A stretch of 64,000 bases of DNA from Pseudomonas nitroreducens TX1 (GTDB lineage Bacteria > Pseudomonadota > Gammaproteobacteria > Pseudomonadales > Pseudomonadaceae), in contig NZ_AMZB01000135.1 in NCBI RefSeq assembly GCF_000313755.1, positions 1-64,000 on the forward strand, read 5' to 3'. A program made the translations under genes and the position numbers. The notes under the pieces were generated by a model. It was not told the DNA's origin. It saw only the letters and a list, made by a program, of their open reading frames with translations, and made no database searches. Position 1 is the stretch's first letter. Every line of letters begins with the position of its first letter. This document shows positions 46,859 to 55,177 of this stretch, one piece after another.

Positions 46859-47599
46859 ATGACTTCCCGTGTACTGATCGTCGACGACGATCCGGTGATT
46901 CGCGAGCTCCTCCAGGCCTACCTCGGCGAGGAAGGCTATGACGTGCATTGCGCCGGCACCGCCGAACAGGCCGAGGCGAGCCTGGCCGAAGCCGAACAGG
47001 CCGAGCAGCCCATCGATCTGGTGATGCTCGATATCCGCCTGCCCGGCAAGGACGGCCTGACCCTGACCCGCGAGCTGCGCGTGCGTTCGGAGGTCGGCAT
47101 CATCCTGATCACCGGACGCAACGATGACATCGACCGCATCGTCGGCCTGGAATGCGGCGCCGACGACTACGTGATCAAGCCACTGAACCCCCGCGAGCTG
47201 GTGTCCCGCGCGAAGAACCTGATCCGCCGCGTGCGCCATGCGCGCCAACCCGCCGCCATAGCCGCGCCGGGCAGCCGGCAGCAGCACAAGCGCTTCGCCC
47301 ACTGGACGCTGGACCCGGACCGCCGCCGCCTGATCGACAGCGATGGCAGCGAAACCCCGCTGACCCATGGCGAGTTCCAGCTGCTCGGCGTGTTCCTGCG
47401 CAACACCGGCCACACCCTGAGCCGCGACCAGCTGATGGACCAGATCCGCAACCGCGAGTGGCTGCCCAACGACCGCTCCATCGACGTGCTGGTCGGCCGC
47501 CTGCGCCGCAAGCTGCGCGACGACCCGGCCGAGCCCGAGCTGATCATCACCATCCACGGCGCCGGCTACCTGTTCACCGCCACGCCTGCCGACGCCTGA
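46859..47599 (+). CDS. aruR: AruR-like response regulator (OmpR/TorR type)
   Basis: A 246-residue regulator: receiver domain with Asp9/10/11, phospho-acceptor Asp58 and Lys107; then a winged-helix OmpR output domain (about 140-240) with RDQLMDQIRNREWLPNDRSI and VLVGRLRRKLRDD. The segment GIILITGRNDDIDRIVGLEC is typical of the TorR/ArcA subgroup. It is followed by a binding-protein gene, a hybrid kinase and the arginine transaminase genes, so I equate it with AruR, which induces the arginine transaminase pathway in P. aeruginosa. Symbol inferred from context. Confidence 0.78.
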   Translation: MTSRVLIVDDDPVIRELLQAYLGEEGYDVHCAGTAEQAEASLAEAEQAEQPIDLVMLDIRLPGKDGLTLTRELRVRSEVGIILITGRNDDIDRIVGLECGADDYVIKPLNPRELVSRAKNLIRRVRHARQPAAIAAPGSRQQHKRFAHWTLDPDRRRLIDSDGSETPLTHGEFQLLGVFLRNTGHTLSRDQLMDQIRNREWLPNDRSIDVLVGRLRRKLRDDPAEPELIITIHGAGYLFTATPADA

Positions 47600-47609
47600 G
47601 GTTCTGCCG

Positions 47610-48518
47610 ATGCCCCGTTTCTTCGGGCGTAACGTGAAGCTATCGGTGACTCCAGTGCATACCGTAAGCACAGGACAGCTCCCTCTCCCTTCGGAGCGGG
47701 GCGCGCAGCCAGGGTTGGGGAGAGGGCGGCGGCCGCTCCGATCTTTCCAGCATCTCGTGGCCCTCCTGCTCCTGCTCTTCTGCACGTTTGCCCAAGCCGC
47801 CCAACCCATCCGCTACTGCGACTACCCCGTCTACCCGCCCATTTCCTGGAGCGACGGCCACGAAGTACGCGGCCTGGCGCCGCAGACCGTGCGCAGCGTG
47901 CTCGGCGAGTTGGGCTACGAAGTGAAGACCGTGGTGCTGGGCAACTGGAAGCGCTGCCTGCTGGACGCCGCCGAGGGTCGCGTCGATGTGGTGCTCGCCT
48001 ACCAGACCCCGCAGCGTGACGACGGCCTCCTGTTCTCCCGCGTGCCGGTGCTGCGCGAGGAAGTGGCGATCTTCTACAACCGCCGCAAGCCGGTGCGTTT
48101 CGACCAGCTGGGCGACCTCGCGCAGTATCGCGGCGGTCTGCTGTTCGGCGAGAGCTACGGGCCGCAGTTCGACCGCTTCGTCGCCGAGCACGGCAACGTC
48201 GAATGGGTCTCCGACAGCCGCCAGAACTTCGGCAAGCTGATCCGCCAGCGCATCGACTTCATCGCCCACGAGCGGCGCACCGGCACGCTGTTCGCCGAAC
48301 AACTGGCCGGTGGGCAGGACATCTTCGCGCTGTCCAAACCGCTCACCGTCGATTACCTGCGCATCGCCGTCTCCCGCCATTCCCCGCTGGCGGCGAGGAT
48401 GGACGAGATCGACGCGCTGCTGAAGAAGCGCGTGGACGACGGCAGCGTCGCCCGCTGGCTGGAACAGAGCGAGCACGACTACCGCGCCATGCTCGCCGGC
48501 GACGGGGTGCCGCGTTGA
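47610..48518 (+). CDS. Family 3 periplasmic binding-protein-like sensor partner
   Basis: A 302-residue reading frame whose conserved part starts near residue 50 with a signal peptide ([15 protein letters not shown]) and continues as a family 3 solute-binding fold ([20 protein letters not shown]; later [21 protein letters not shown]). The first 50 residues include [16 protein letters not shown], encoded by a CCCTCTCCC repeat (47681-47726). The true start is ATG 47610 (AGG site) or GTG 47757. Its stop overlaps the kinase start as TTGA, so it is coupled to AruS and may be its periplasmic ligand receptor. Confidence 0.7.
   Translation: MPRFFGRNVKLSVTPVHTVSTGQLPLPSERGAQPGLGRGRRPLRSFQHLVALLLLLFCTFAQAAQPIRYCDYPVYPPISWSDGHEVRGLAPQTVRSVLGELGYEVKTVVLGNWKRCLLDAAEGRVDVVLAYQTPQRDDGLLFSRVPVLREEVAIFYNRRKPVRFDQLGDLAQYRGGLLFGESYGPQFDRFVAEHGNVEWVSDSRQNFGKLIRQRIDFIAHERRTGTLFAEQLAGGQDIFALSKPLTVDYLRIAVSRHSPLAARMDEIDALLKKRVDDGSVARWLEQSEHDYRAMLAGDGVPR
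47681..47726. repeat. CCCTCTCCC repeat inside a coding sequence
   Basis: CCCTCTCCCTTCGGAGCGGG plus GCGCGCAGCCAGGGTTGGGG and AGAGGG. It is almost identical (one difference over 46 bases) to the inverted left arm at 55011-55056. It is translated in frame near the N-terminus of the binding-protein gene. Confidence 0.75.
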
Positions 48519-50758
48519 GGCTGCCCGGCGGCCTGGCCCGGCGCCTGCTGTTGCGGGTGCTGCTGTTCAGCCTGTGCTTCACCGTGCTGGCCAGCGTGGT
48601 GCAGCTGTACTTCGAATATCGCCGCGAGATGCGCGACATCGACAACCGGCTGGAGCTGATCCGCGTCGGCTATCTCGCCAGCTTCGAGCGCAGCCTGTGG
48701 GACCTCAACCAGGAACAGCTCAACGTGCAGCTGCACGGCCTGGCCGACTTCCCCGACATCGCCCAGGTGCGCCTGCGCAGCGCCGACTTCAACCTGGTGC
48801 AGGACGCCGATGAAAAGCGCGGGCCCTTCCGTGTCGAGCACTATGCCCTGGCTTTCCAGCCGCCGGACGGCGAGCGCCGCGACCTCGGCGAGCTGGAAAT
48901 CAGCATCGACCTGGGTGCCGTCTACCGGCGCCTGCTTCAGGGCGGACTGACCAGCCTGCTGTGGATGGGGGTGTTCCTCTGTGGCCTGGCGGTGGCGCTG
49001 AGCTGGCTGTTCCATAGCCTGGTCACCCGTCATCTGCGCGCCATGGCCGATTTCGTCCGCGGGCTCACCGGCGGCGACTTGGGCACCGAGCTGGCGCTGG
49101 ACAAGAAACGCTCAGGCGAAGAGGACGAGATCGACACCGTCGCCGATGCCCTCGACGGCCTGCGCCGCGCCCTGCGCGCCGAGTTGCGCCGGCGCGAGGC
49201 CGACCGCGCGGCCCTGCAGAGCAAGCGCGACGAACTCCAGCGCCGGGTCGAGCGGCGCACCGCCAGCCTGCGTCGGGCCAAGGAGGATGCCGAGGAGGCC
49301 AACCGCGCCAAGAGCCGCTTCCTCGCCACCATGAGCCATGAAATCCGCACGCCGCTCAACGGCATCCTCGGCATGGCCGAACTGCTGCGCGCCGCGCCTT
49401 TGGGCGAGCAGGACCGGCGCCGTCTGCAAGCACTGTCCACCGCCGGCGAAGGGCTGCTGGCGATCCTCAACGAGGTGCTGCACTTCGCCAAGCTGGAAGA
49501 CGGCGCCAGCCGGCCCGAGCCGGTGGACTTTTCCTTGCGCCGTCTGCTCGACGACGTGGTGACCCTGCTGGAGCCGCGCGCCGAGGACAACGGCACCTGC
49601 CTGCGCCTGCGTGTCGGGCCCAGGGTGCAGGATGGCTGCCGTGGCGCCGAGCAGTTCCTGCGCCAAGTGCTGAGCAACCTGCTGGCCAACGCCGTGAAAT
49701 TCACCGAGGAAGGCGAGGTGCTGCTGGAGGTCGTCGTGTTGGAGAGCGGCGACGCCGGGCAGCGTCTGCGTTTCAGCGTAACCGACGACGGCATCGGTAT
49801 CTCCGCCGAGCAGCAGGAGAAGATCTTCCAGCGCTTCACCCAGGCCAGCGACGAAGTGGCGCGACGCTACGGCGGCACCGGGCTGGGGTTGGCGATCAGC
49901 AAGCGCCTGGTGGAGGCCATGGGCGGCGAGATCGGCGTGGAGAGCCTCGAAGGCGAAGGCAGCACCTTCTGGTTCGAAATCTTCCTGGCGCAGGGCGTGG
50001 TGTCGCGTTCCACCTCGGCCGTCGAACAGGCGTCGGCGCTGGGCGTGCTGGTGGTGGAAGACGTTGCCCTCAACCGCGAAGTCGCCCAGGCGTTGTTGGA
50101 GCGCGACGGCCATCATGTCTATCTCGCCGACGACGCGGAGCCGGCGCTCGCGCTTACCGCCAAGCGAGCCTTCGACCTGATCCTTCTGGACATGCACCTG
50201 CCGGGCATGAACGGCCTCGACCTGTGCCGGGCGATCCGTGCGCAGGCCGGCGGGCTCAATGCGACCACGCCGATCCATGCCTTCACCGCCAGCGTGCAGC
50301 CGGGGATGGTCCGCCGTTATTTCGAAGCGGGCATGCAGGGCGTGCTGGGCAAGCCGCTGCGCCTGGACGACCTGCGCCGGGCGCTGTCCGACGTGGCTGC
50401 TGCGGAGCCGTCGGAGGCTGTGGATAACGGTCCGCTGGACCGCCAGGTGCTGGACACCCATCGTCGCCTGCTGGGCGAGCACAAGCTGAACGAACTGCTC
50501 GCCAGCCTGTGGAAGCTGCTCGACGAGCAGTGGCCGCTGTTGCTGGAAGCCTTGCGCCAGGAGGACGCCGTGGAGGTCGCCAGTCTGGCCCATCGGTTGG
50601 CGGGGAGCTGTCGGTCGATGGGGTTGCGCGGGTTGGGGGATGGCCTGGGGGAGCTGGAGCAGGCGGCGTTGGCGGGGGCCTTGCTGATGGATTGGGCGGA
50701 GCGGCTTGAGCAGGAGAGGGCGCTTGCCGCTGAATGTCTGAAGAGCGCTCAGGCGTAA
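48515..50758 (+). CDS. aruS: AruS-like hybrid sensor histidine kinase (HisKA-HATPase-REC-HPt)
   Basis: A 747-residue hybrid kinase. TM1 about 10-33 and TM2 about 146-170 bracket a 110-residue periplasmic domain; HAMP to about 225; coiled coil; HisKA with His275 in [11 protein letters not shown]; ATPase with [19 protein letters not shown] and [10 protein letters not shown]; receiver with Asp559 in [13 protein letters not shown]; HPt with His693 in [13 protein letters not shown]. The start is TTG 48515, overlapping the upstream stop. It should pass phosphate through D559 and H693 to the response regulator Asp58. Symbol inferred from the aruR-permease-aruHI context. Confidence 0.82.
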   Translation: MRLPGGLARRLLLRVLLFSLCFTVLASVVQLYFEYRREMRDIDNRLELIRVGYLASFERSLWDLNQEQLNVQLHGLADFPDIAQVRLRSADFNLVQDADEKRGPFRVEHYALAFQPPDGERRDLGELEISIDLGAVYRRLLQGGLTSLLWMGVFLCGLAVALSWLFHSLVTRHLRAMADFVRGLTGGDLGTELALDKKRSGEEDEIDTVADALDGLRRALRAELRRREADRAALQSKRDELQRRVERRTASLRRAKEDAEEANRAKSRFLATMSHEIRTPLNGILGMAELLRAAPLGEQDRRRLQALSTAGEGLLAILNEVLHFAKLEDGASRPEPVDFSLRRLLDDVVTLLEPRAEDNGTCLRLRVGPRVQDGCRGAEQFLRQVLSNLLANAVKFTEEGEVLLEVVVLESGDAGQRLRFSVTDDGIGISAEQQEKIFQRFTQASDEVARRYGGTGLGLAISKRLVEAMGGEIGVESLEGEGSTFWFEIFLAQGVVSRSTSAVEQASALGVLVVEDVALNREVAQALLERDGHHVYLADDAEPALALTAKRAFDLILLDMHLPGMNGLDLCRAIRAQAGGLNATTPIHAFTASVQPGMVRRYFEAGMQGVLGKPLRLDDLRRALSDVAAAEPSEAVDNGPLDRQVLDTHRRLLGEHKLNELLASLWKLLDEQWPLLLEALRQEDAVEVASLAHRLAGSCRSMGLRGLGDGLGELEQAALAGALLMDWAERLEQERALAAECLKSAQA

Positions 50759-50798
50759 GTTCGGCATGGCACCGATGCCATCGTGGGGCGCCTGACCT

Positions 50799-50878
50799 GT
50801 AGGAGCGAGCTTGCTCGCGAACCCGCCCAACCCCGTTATGGCCGGCTGAATCCGTTCGCGAGCAAGCTCGCTCCTACG
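50799..50878. repeat. REP pair (inverted)
   Basis: TGTAGGAGCGAGCTTGCTCG and the inverse at the right, with a spacer ACCCGCCCA...GGCCGG...ATCCG that is shared with the pair at 52695-52774. Confidence 0.85.
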
Positions 50879-51041
50879 AAAACCTGAAGCCTGAAACCCC
50901 CGCCCCACGCGCCACGCACAAAATCCTTACATCTTTCTACAACTTCGATCCCGCCGAACAACGGGGTCTTACATCGCCTTCCAATAATCCGCTGGCATCC
51001 GTGCCCGAGCCACGGCCTCTGATTGATTGGAGATAACAATA
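50879..51041. promoter_or_regulatory. Promoter region for the permease operon
   Basis: AT-richer DNA (AATCCTTACATCTTTCTACA, ATTGATTGG, ATAACAATAATG) between the REP pair and the leader ORF. GGAG at 51029-51032 serves the leader start. No intrinsic terminator was seen between leader and permease. Confidence 0.45.
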
Positions 51042-51104
51042 ATGATCCAACGTAGAGTTCCGCTCAGCCGCGCCCGCCGTTCCGTGGAGGTGCGCCATGT
51101 CTGA
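51042..51104 (+). CDS. Arginine-rich 20-codon leader ORF before the permease
   Basis: ATG 51042 with GGAG 9 bases upstream opens a 20-codon frame, MIQRRVPLSRARRSVEVRHV, ending at TGA 51102-51104. Six of 20 residues are Arg (positions 4, 5, 10, 12, 13 and 18), one coded by AGA, rare in this genome. The permease ribosome site (GTGGAGG, 51084-51090) lies inside it and its stop overlaps the permease start region. This fits a leader peptide whose translation couples permease expression to charged arginine-tRNA. Too short to be sure; conservation is the test. Confidence 0.5.
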   Translation: MIQRRVPLSRARRSVEVRHV

Positions 51105-52509
51105 GTCGCAAGAGAAGATCCAGCTCACCCGCGCGCTCAAGAGCCGCCATATCTTCATGCTGTCGCTGGGCGGCGTGATCGGCACCGGCCTGTTCATGGG
51201 CTCCGGCGTCACCATCGGCTCCGGCGGCCCCATGGGCGCCATCCTCGCCTACCTGGTCGCGGGCCTCTTGATGTACCTGGTGATGGTCTGCCTGGGTGAG
51301 CTGTCCGTGCAGATGCCCGTCTCCGGCTCCTTCCAGGCCCACGCCACGCGTTTCATCGGTCCGGCCACCGGCTTCATGATCGGCTGGGTGTACTGGATGA
51401 GCTGGGCCTCCACCGTCGGCCTGGAATTCACCGCCGCCGGCATGCTGATGACCCGCTGGTTCCCCGATGTGCCGATCTGGATCTGGTCGGGCTTCTTCGT
51501 CGTCGTGCTGTTCTCCCTCAATGCCCTGGCCACCCGCGCCTTCGGTGAGGCGGAATACTGGTTCTCCGGGATCAAGGTCGCGGCCATTCTCGGTTTCATC
51601 GTCGTCGGCCTGCTGGTGATCTTCGGCGCCATCCCGCTCAACAGCGGCGCGGCCGCACCGGGCCTGTCCAACCTGGTCAGCGACGGCCTGTTCCCCAACG
51701 GCCTGTCCGCCGTGTTCGCGGTGATGATGACGGTGGTCTACGCCTTCCAGGGCTGCGAGATCATGGGCGTTGCCGCCGGCGAGACCGACCAGCCGGAAAA
51801 GAGCATCCCGCGCGCCGTGCGCAACGTGGTGTTCCGCGTGCTGATCTTCTACGTGCTGGCGATCGTCGTGCTGTCCTGCATCGTGCCATGGAAACAGGCC
51901 GGCCTGATGGAAAGCCCCTTCGTGCAGGTATTCGACATGGTCGGCATTCCCTATGCCGCCGACCTGATGAACTTCGTGATCCTCACCGCCATCCTGTCCG
52001 TGGGTAACTCCGGCCTGTATGCCTCCACCCGCATCCTCTGGGCCATGTCCAAGACCGGCATGGCGCCGCGTACGCTGTCGAAACTCAGCGCCCGCGGCGT
52101 TCCGCTCTATGCGCTGCTGATCAGCCTGGGCTTCGCCCTGCTGTCGCTGCTCACCAGCATCGTCGCCGCCGACACCCTGTTCATGGTGCTGATGGCGGTA
52201 AGCGGGATGTCCGGCACCGTAACCTGGATCGTCATCGCCTACGCCCAGTACCGCTTCCGCCGCGAGCACCTGGCCAAGGGCGGCACCGTGGCCGACCTGA
52301 AGTACGCCGCGCCGCTGTTCCCGCTGATCCCGCTGGCGTGCATCGCGATCTGCTGCTCGTTGTTCGTGTTCCTCGCCCTGGACCCGACCCAGCGGCCGTC
52401 GCTGTACTGGGGCTTCGGCTTCATGGCCGCCTGCTACCTCGCCTACTACCTGCTCAAGCGCAAGCGCGGGCAGGTACTGACCGACGAGGCGGTACCGAGC
52501 CTGGGCTGA
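51097..52509 (+). CDS. Amino-acid permease, AAT/APC family (likely basic amino acid or arginine-related)
   Basis: A 470-residue APC permease with 12 segments. LKSRHIFMLSLGGVIGTGLF at residues 10-29 and GGPMGAILAYLVAGLLMYLV are the AroP/GabP/LysP-type N-terminal signature; MSGTVTWIVIAYAQYRFRR is near 368. GTGGAGGTGCGCC precedes the ATG. Placed between aruRS and the arginine transaminase genes, it probably imports arginine or a related amino acid; specificity is not readable. It overlaps the leader ORF by 8 bases. Confidence 0.85.
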   Translation: MSESQEKIQLTRALKSRHIFMLSLGGVIGTGLFMGSGVTIGSGGPMGAILAYLVAGLLMYLVMVCLGELSVQMPVSGSFQAHATRFIGPATGFMIGWVYWMSWASTVGLEFTAAGMLMTRWFPDVPIWIWSGFFVVVLFSLNALATRAFGEAEYWFSGIKVAAILGFIVVGLLVIFGAIPLNSGAAAPGLSNLVSDGLFPNGLSAVFAVMMTVVYAFQGCEIMGVAAGETDQPEKSIPRAVRNVVFRVLIFYVLAIVVLSCIVPWKQAGLMESPFVQVFDMVGIPYAADLMNFVILTAILSVGNSGLYASTRILWAMSKTGMAPRTLSKLSARGVPLYALLISLGFALLSLLTSIVAADTLFMVLMAVSGMSGTVTWIVIAYAQYRFRREHLAKGGTVADLKYAAPLFPLIPLACIAICCSLFVFLALDPTQRPSLYWGFGFMAACYLAYYLLKRKRGQVLTDEAVPSLG

Positions 52510-52526
52510 GCCTTCGCGCTCTACAG

Positions 52527-52553
52527 AAGCCCCGCATCGCGGGGCTTTTGCTT
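52527..52553 (+). terminator. Terminator of the permease gene
   Basis: Stem AAGCCCCGC / GCGGGGCTT with ATC loop (52527-52535 / 52539-52547) and TTTGCTTT tail. Confidence 0.88.
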
Positions 52554-52556
52554 TGC

Positions 52557-52607
52557 GTAGGGCGGATAACGCGCCAGCTTTATCCGCCGCAGGACCGGCG
52601 GATAACC
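52557..52607. repeat. GTAGGGCGGATAAC dispersed repeat
   Basis: GTAGGGCGGATAACGCGCC, an inverse TTATCCGCC and another GGCGGATAACC. The same family occurs upstream of aruI at 57453-57484. Confidence 0.7.
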
Positions 52608-52653
52608 TGTCCCAGGTCATGCGCTCTACAAGCCTGCCTTTGCCTGACAAGAC

Positions 52654-52680
52654 GCCCCGCATCGCGGGGCTTTTTCTTTT
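52654..52680 (+). terminator. Second, duplicated terminator
   Basis: GCCCCGC / GCGGGGC (52654-52660 / 52664-52670) with the same ATC loop and a longer T-rich tail TTTTTCTTTTGC. The flanking words GCGCTCTACA and GCTTTGCG also recur, so the stretch looks duplicated around the dispersed repeat. Confidence 0.85.
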
Positions 52681-52694
52681 GCTTTGCGGCTCTT

Positions 52695-52774
52695 CGTAGG
52701 AGCGAGCGTGCTCGCGAACCCGCCCAGCTCCAGAGCGGCCGGATAATCCGTTCGCGAGCAAGCTCGCTCCTACA
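52695..52774. repeat. REP pair (inverted)
   Basis: CGTAGGAGCGAGCGTGCTCG at left, CGAGCAAGCTCGCTCCTACA at right; spacer homologous to that of 50799-50878. Confidence 0.85.
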
Positions 52775-52801
52775 GGTACACCACCGGCCCCCTCTCTTGC
52801 T

Positions 52802-52813
52802 GAACGTTTGTTC
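52802..52813. promoter_or_regulatory. Candidate TetR-type operator GAAC-GTTT-GTTC
   Basis: Perfect 4+4 inverted repeat; a related TGAAC-AAG-TGTT site is at 52936-52947. Layout equals the palindrome beside the TetR gene at 46051-46062. Both precede the enoyl-CoA hydratase operon. Confidence 0.5.
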
Positions 52814-53003
52814 GAAGTTGTAACAAGCTCACGGCGAAAGCCCTGGAAAAAACCCTCAGCCCCCGCGCCGCGCGGCCTTCCCCTCGATGGGAAGGGCGTT
52901 ACAAGCCACCCATTCGGGTGGATTGCCGGCTTGCTGAACAAGTGTTTAGTATTGACTCCAACGCTTCATCGCCTCAGCAAACGACTACAAGAACGAGGGC
53001 AGC

Positions 53004-53792
53004 ATGACTCAGCCATCCCCGCTCAGCCGGGTCCAGGGCGGTATCGCCTGGATCACCCTGAACCGCCCCGAGCAGCGCAATGCGCTCGACGTCCCCACGC
53101 TCAAGAACCTGCACGCCCTGCTCGACGCCCATGAGGCCGACCCGGCGGTGCGCGTCATCGTGCTCACCGGCCAGGGCCGCAGCTTCTGCGCTGGCGCCGA
53201 CCTCGCCGAATGGGCCGAGGCCGAAGCGCGCGGCGAGCTGGAAACCTACGGCTGGACCGAAACTGCCCACGCCCTGATGCGCCGCCTGTACAGCCTGGAC
53301 AAGCCGACCATCGCCGCCGTCAACGGCACCGCCGTCGGTGCGGGGATGGACCTGACCCTGTGCTGCGACTTCCGCGTCGTCGGTGCTTCCGCCCGCTTCA
53401 AGGCCGGCTACACCGGCATGGCCTACTGCCCGGACGCCGGCGCCAGCTGGCACCTGCCACGCCTGATCGGCAGCGAAGCGGCCAAGCGCCTGCTGTTCCT
53501 CGACGAGCTGTGGAACGCCGAGCGCGCCCTGAACGCCGGCCTGGTCAGCGAAGTGGTCGCCGATGAACAACTGCAGGCACACGTCGGCGAATTCGCTGCG
53601 CGCCTGGCCGCCGGCCCGACCTTCGCCTTCGCCCAGACCAAGCGCCTGATGCGCGACGGCGCCGCTCGCACCCTGGCCCAGCAACTGGAGGCTGAACAGG
53701 CCGCCGGCCTGCTCTGTGGCCGCAGCGAAGATGCCGCCGAGGCGCTGCGCGCCGTGGCTGAAAAACGTTCCCCCCAATTCAAAGGCCGCTGA
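53004..53792 (+). CDS. Enoyl-CoA hydratase/isomerase family protein
   Basis: A 262-residue crotonase-fold protein: WITLNRPEQRNALDVPTLKN, VLTGQGRSFCAGADLAEW (oxyanion hole Ala-Gly-Ala) and VNGTAVGAGMDLTLCCDFRV. No canonical second Glu is obvious (YCPDAGASWHLPRLIG), so hydratase versus isomerase cannot be told. GAGGGC precedes the ATG. It opens an acyl-CoA cluster with the next two genes and lies inside the arginine transaminase block, so it may act on an acyl-CoA from the carbon skeleton of arginine. Confidence 0.83.
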   Translation: MTQPSPLSRVQGGIAWITLNRPEQRNALDVPTLKNLHALLDAHEADPAVRVIVLTGQGRSFCAGADLAEWAEAEARGELETYGWTETAHALMRRLYSLDKPTIAAVNGTAVGAGMDLTLCCDFRVVGASARFKAGYTGMAYCPDAGASWHLPRLIGSEAAKRLLFLDELWNAERALNAGLVSEVVADEQLQAHVGEFAARLAAGPTFAFAQTKRLMRDGAARTLAQQLEAEQAAGLLCGRSEDAAEALRAVAEKRSPQFKGR

Positions 53793-53809
53793 CGGCTGCA
53801 GGTGATGTG

Positions 53810-54970
53810 ATGGATTTCCAACTGACCCAGGAACAGGAAATGCTCGTCGAGGCGGTCAAGGCTTTCGTCGAGAAAGAACTGCTGCCGTACGAAGAAGAAG
53901 TGGACCGCGCCGACGCGGTGTCCCCGGAGCTGGCCGCGCAGATTCGCGGCAAGGCCCTGGCGGCCGGCTTCTATGCCTTCAACATGCCCGAGGAAGTCGG
54001 CGGCGGCGGCCTGGACTACCTGTCCCAGGCGCTGGTCGAGCGTGAGCTGTCCAAGGTTTCCTGGGCGCTGCACGTGTTCGTCGCGCGTCCCTCGAAGATC
54101 CTCATGGCGTGCAAGGGCCAGCAGATCCAGGACTACCTGCTGCCGGTGGTGCAGGGCGAAAAGATCGACTGCTTCGCCCTCACCGAGCCGGGCGCCGGTT
54201 CCGACGCCAACTCGATCAAGACCCGCGCCGTGCGTGACGGCGAGGACTTCGTGATCAACGGCTCCAAGCACTTCATCAGTCACGCCGGCCACGCCGACTT
54301 CGCCATCGTCTTCGCGGTGACCGACACCTTCGAGCGCAACGGCAAGAAGCGCAACGCCGTGACCGCCTTCCTGGTGGACAAGGGCACCCCGGGCATGACC
54401 GTGCGCCGCGGCCCGAAATGCGTGAGCAACAAGGGCTACCACACCTACGAAATCTTCTTCGACGACTGCCGCGTGCCGGCCTCCAAGGTCCTCGGCGAAG
54501 TCGACAAGGGCTGGGAAGTGGCCAACGCCTGGCTCACCGCCGGCCGCGTGATGGTCGCCGCCAACTGCGTCGGCCAGGCCCAGCGCGCGCTGGACCTGGC
54601 GCTGCAGTGGTCGGCCGACCGCAAGCAGTTCGGTGCGGCCATCGGCAGCTACCAGGGCATCTCCTTCAAGCTCGCCGACATGGCCACGCAGATTCGCGCC
54701 GCCGAGCTGATGACCCTGCACACCGCCTGGAAGATGGACCGCGGCAGCATGACTGACGGCGAAGCCGGCATGGCCAAGCTGTTCGCCAGCGAAGTGCTGG
54801 GTAAGGTCGCCGACGAGACCGTGCAGATCTTCGGCGGCATGGGCCTGATGGACGAAGGCCCGGTGGAGCGCATCTGGCGCAACGCGCGCATCGAGCGCAT
54901 CTGGGAAGGCACCTCGGAAATCCAGCGCCACATCATTTCCCGCGAACTGCTGCGGCCGTTGTTGCGCTGA
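53810..54970 (+). CDS. Acyl-CoA dehydrogenase family protein
   Basis: A 386-residue flavoprotein: FALTEPGAGSDANSIKTRAV near residue 127, RKQFGAAIGSYQGISFKLADM near 275 and a C-terminal RIWEGTSEIQRHIISRELLR. Catalytic Glu is probably in the WEGTSE segment region (about 365). The codon before ATG 53810 is GTG; ATG with CAGGTG is preferred. It removes two hydrogens from an acyl-CoA, passing electrons to ETF. It belongs with the hydratase 17 bases upstream. Confidence 0.87.
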   Translation: MDFQLTQEQEMLVEAVKAFVEKELLPYEEEVDRADAVSPELAAQIRGKALAAGFYAFNMPEEVGGGGLDYLSQALVERELSKVSWALHVFVARPSKILMACKGQQIQDYLLPVVQGEKIDCFALTEPGAGSDANSIKTRAVRDGEDFVINGSKHFISHAGHADFAIVFAVTDTFERNGKKRNAVTAFLVDKGTPGMTVRRGPKCVSNKGYHTYEIFFDDCRVPASKVLGEVDKGWEVANAWLTAGRVMVAANCVGQAQRALDLALQWSADRKQFGAAIGSYQGISFKLADMATQIRAAELMTLHTAWKMDRGSMTDGEAGMAKLFASEVLGKVADETVQIFGGMGLMDEGPVERIWRNARIERIWEGTSEIQRHIISRELLRPLLR

Positions 54971-55010
54971 TTGCGCGGGGCTTCGGGGAGCGGCCGGCGT
55001 TGCCGGATGG

Positions 55011-55154
55011 ACCCTCTCCCCAGCCCTGGCTGCGCGCCCCGCTCCGAAGGGAGAGGGGGCAAGAGCGATTCGGCGCGTGGGCTGGCACCAGACGCTGAAG
55101 GATGACCCTGAAAAGCTCACCTCTCCCCTCAGGGCGAGGGGTTGGGGGAGAGGG
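55011..55154. repeat. CCCTCTCCC element between acyl-CoA dehydrogenase and synthetase genes
   Basis: Left arm CCCTCTCCCCAGCCCTGGCT...GGGAGAGGG, core with CGATTCGGCG and GCTGAAGGATGA, right arm CCTCTCCCCTCAGGGCGAGG then GGTTGGGGGAGAGGG. The left arm inverted matches the coding copy at 47681-47726. Confidence 0.75.
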
Positions 55155-55177
55155 CGCAGGCCCGTACGAGACCCGAC

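Larger units (their letters stand above)
52510..53003. other. Repeat-rich 494-base gap before the acyl-CoA operon
   Basis: Contains, in order: a terminator, a GGCGGATAAC repeat, a near-copy of that terminator, a REP pair, a GAAC-N4-GTTC palindrome, a CCACCC/GGGTGG hairpin (52906-52921) and a second TGAACNNNTGTT-type site. No gene. Confidence 0.6.

Noticed and set aside
51064-52941. A 625-residue minus-strand frame opposite the permease
   Set aside because: Mirror of a membrane-protein gene; His/Asp/Gln-rich shadow composition and no start site.
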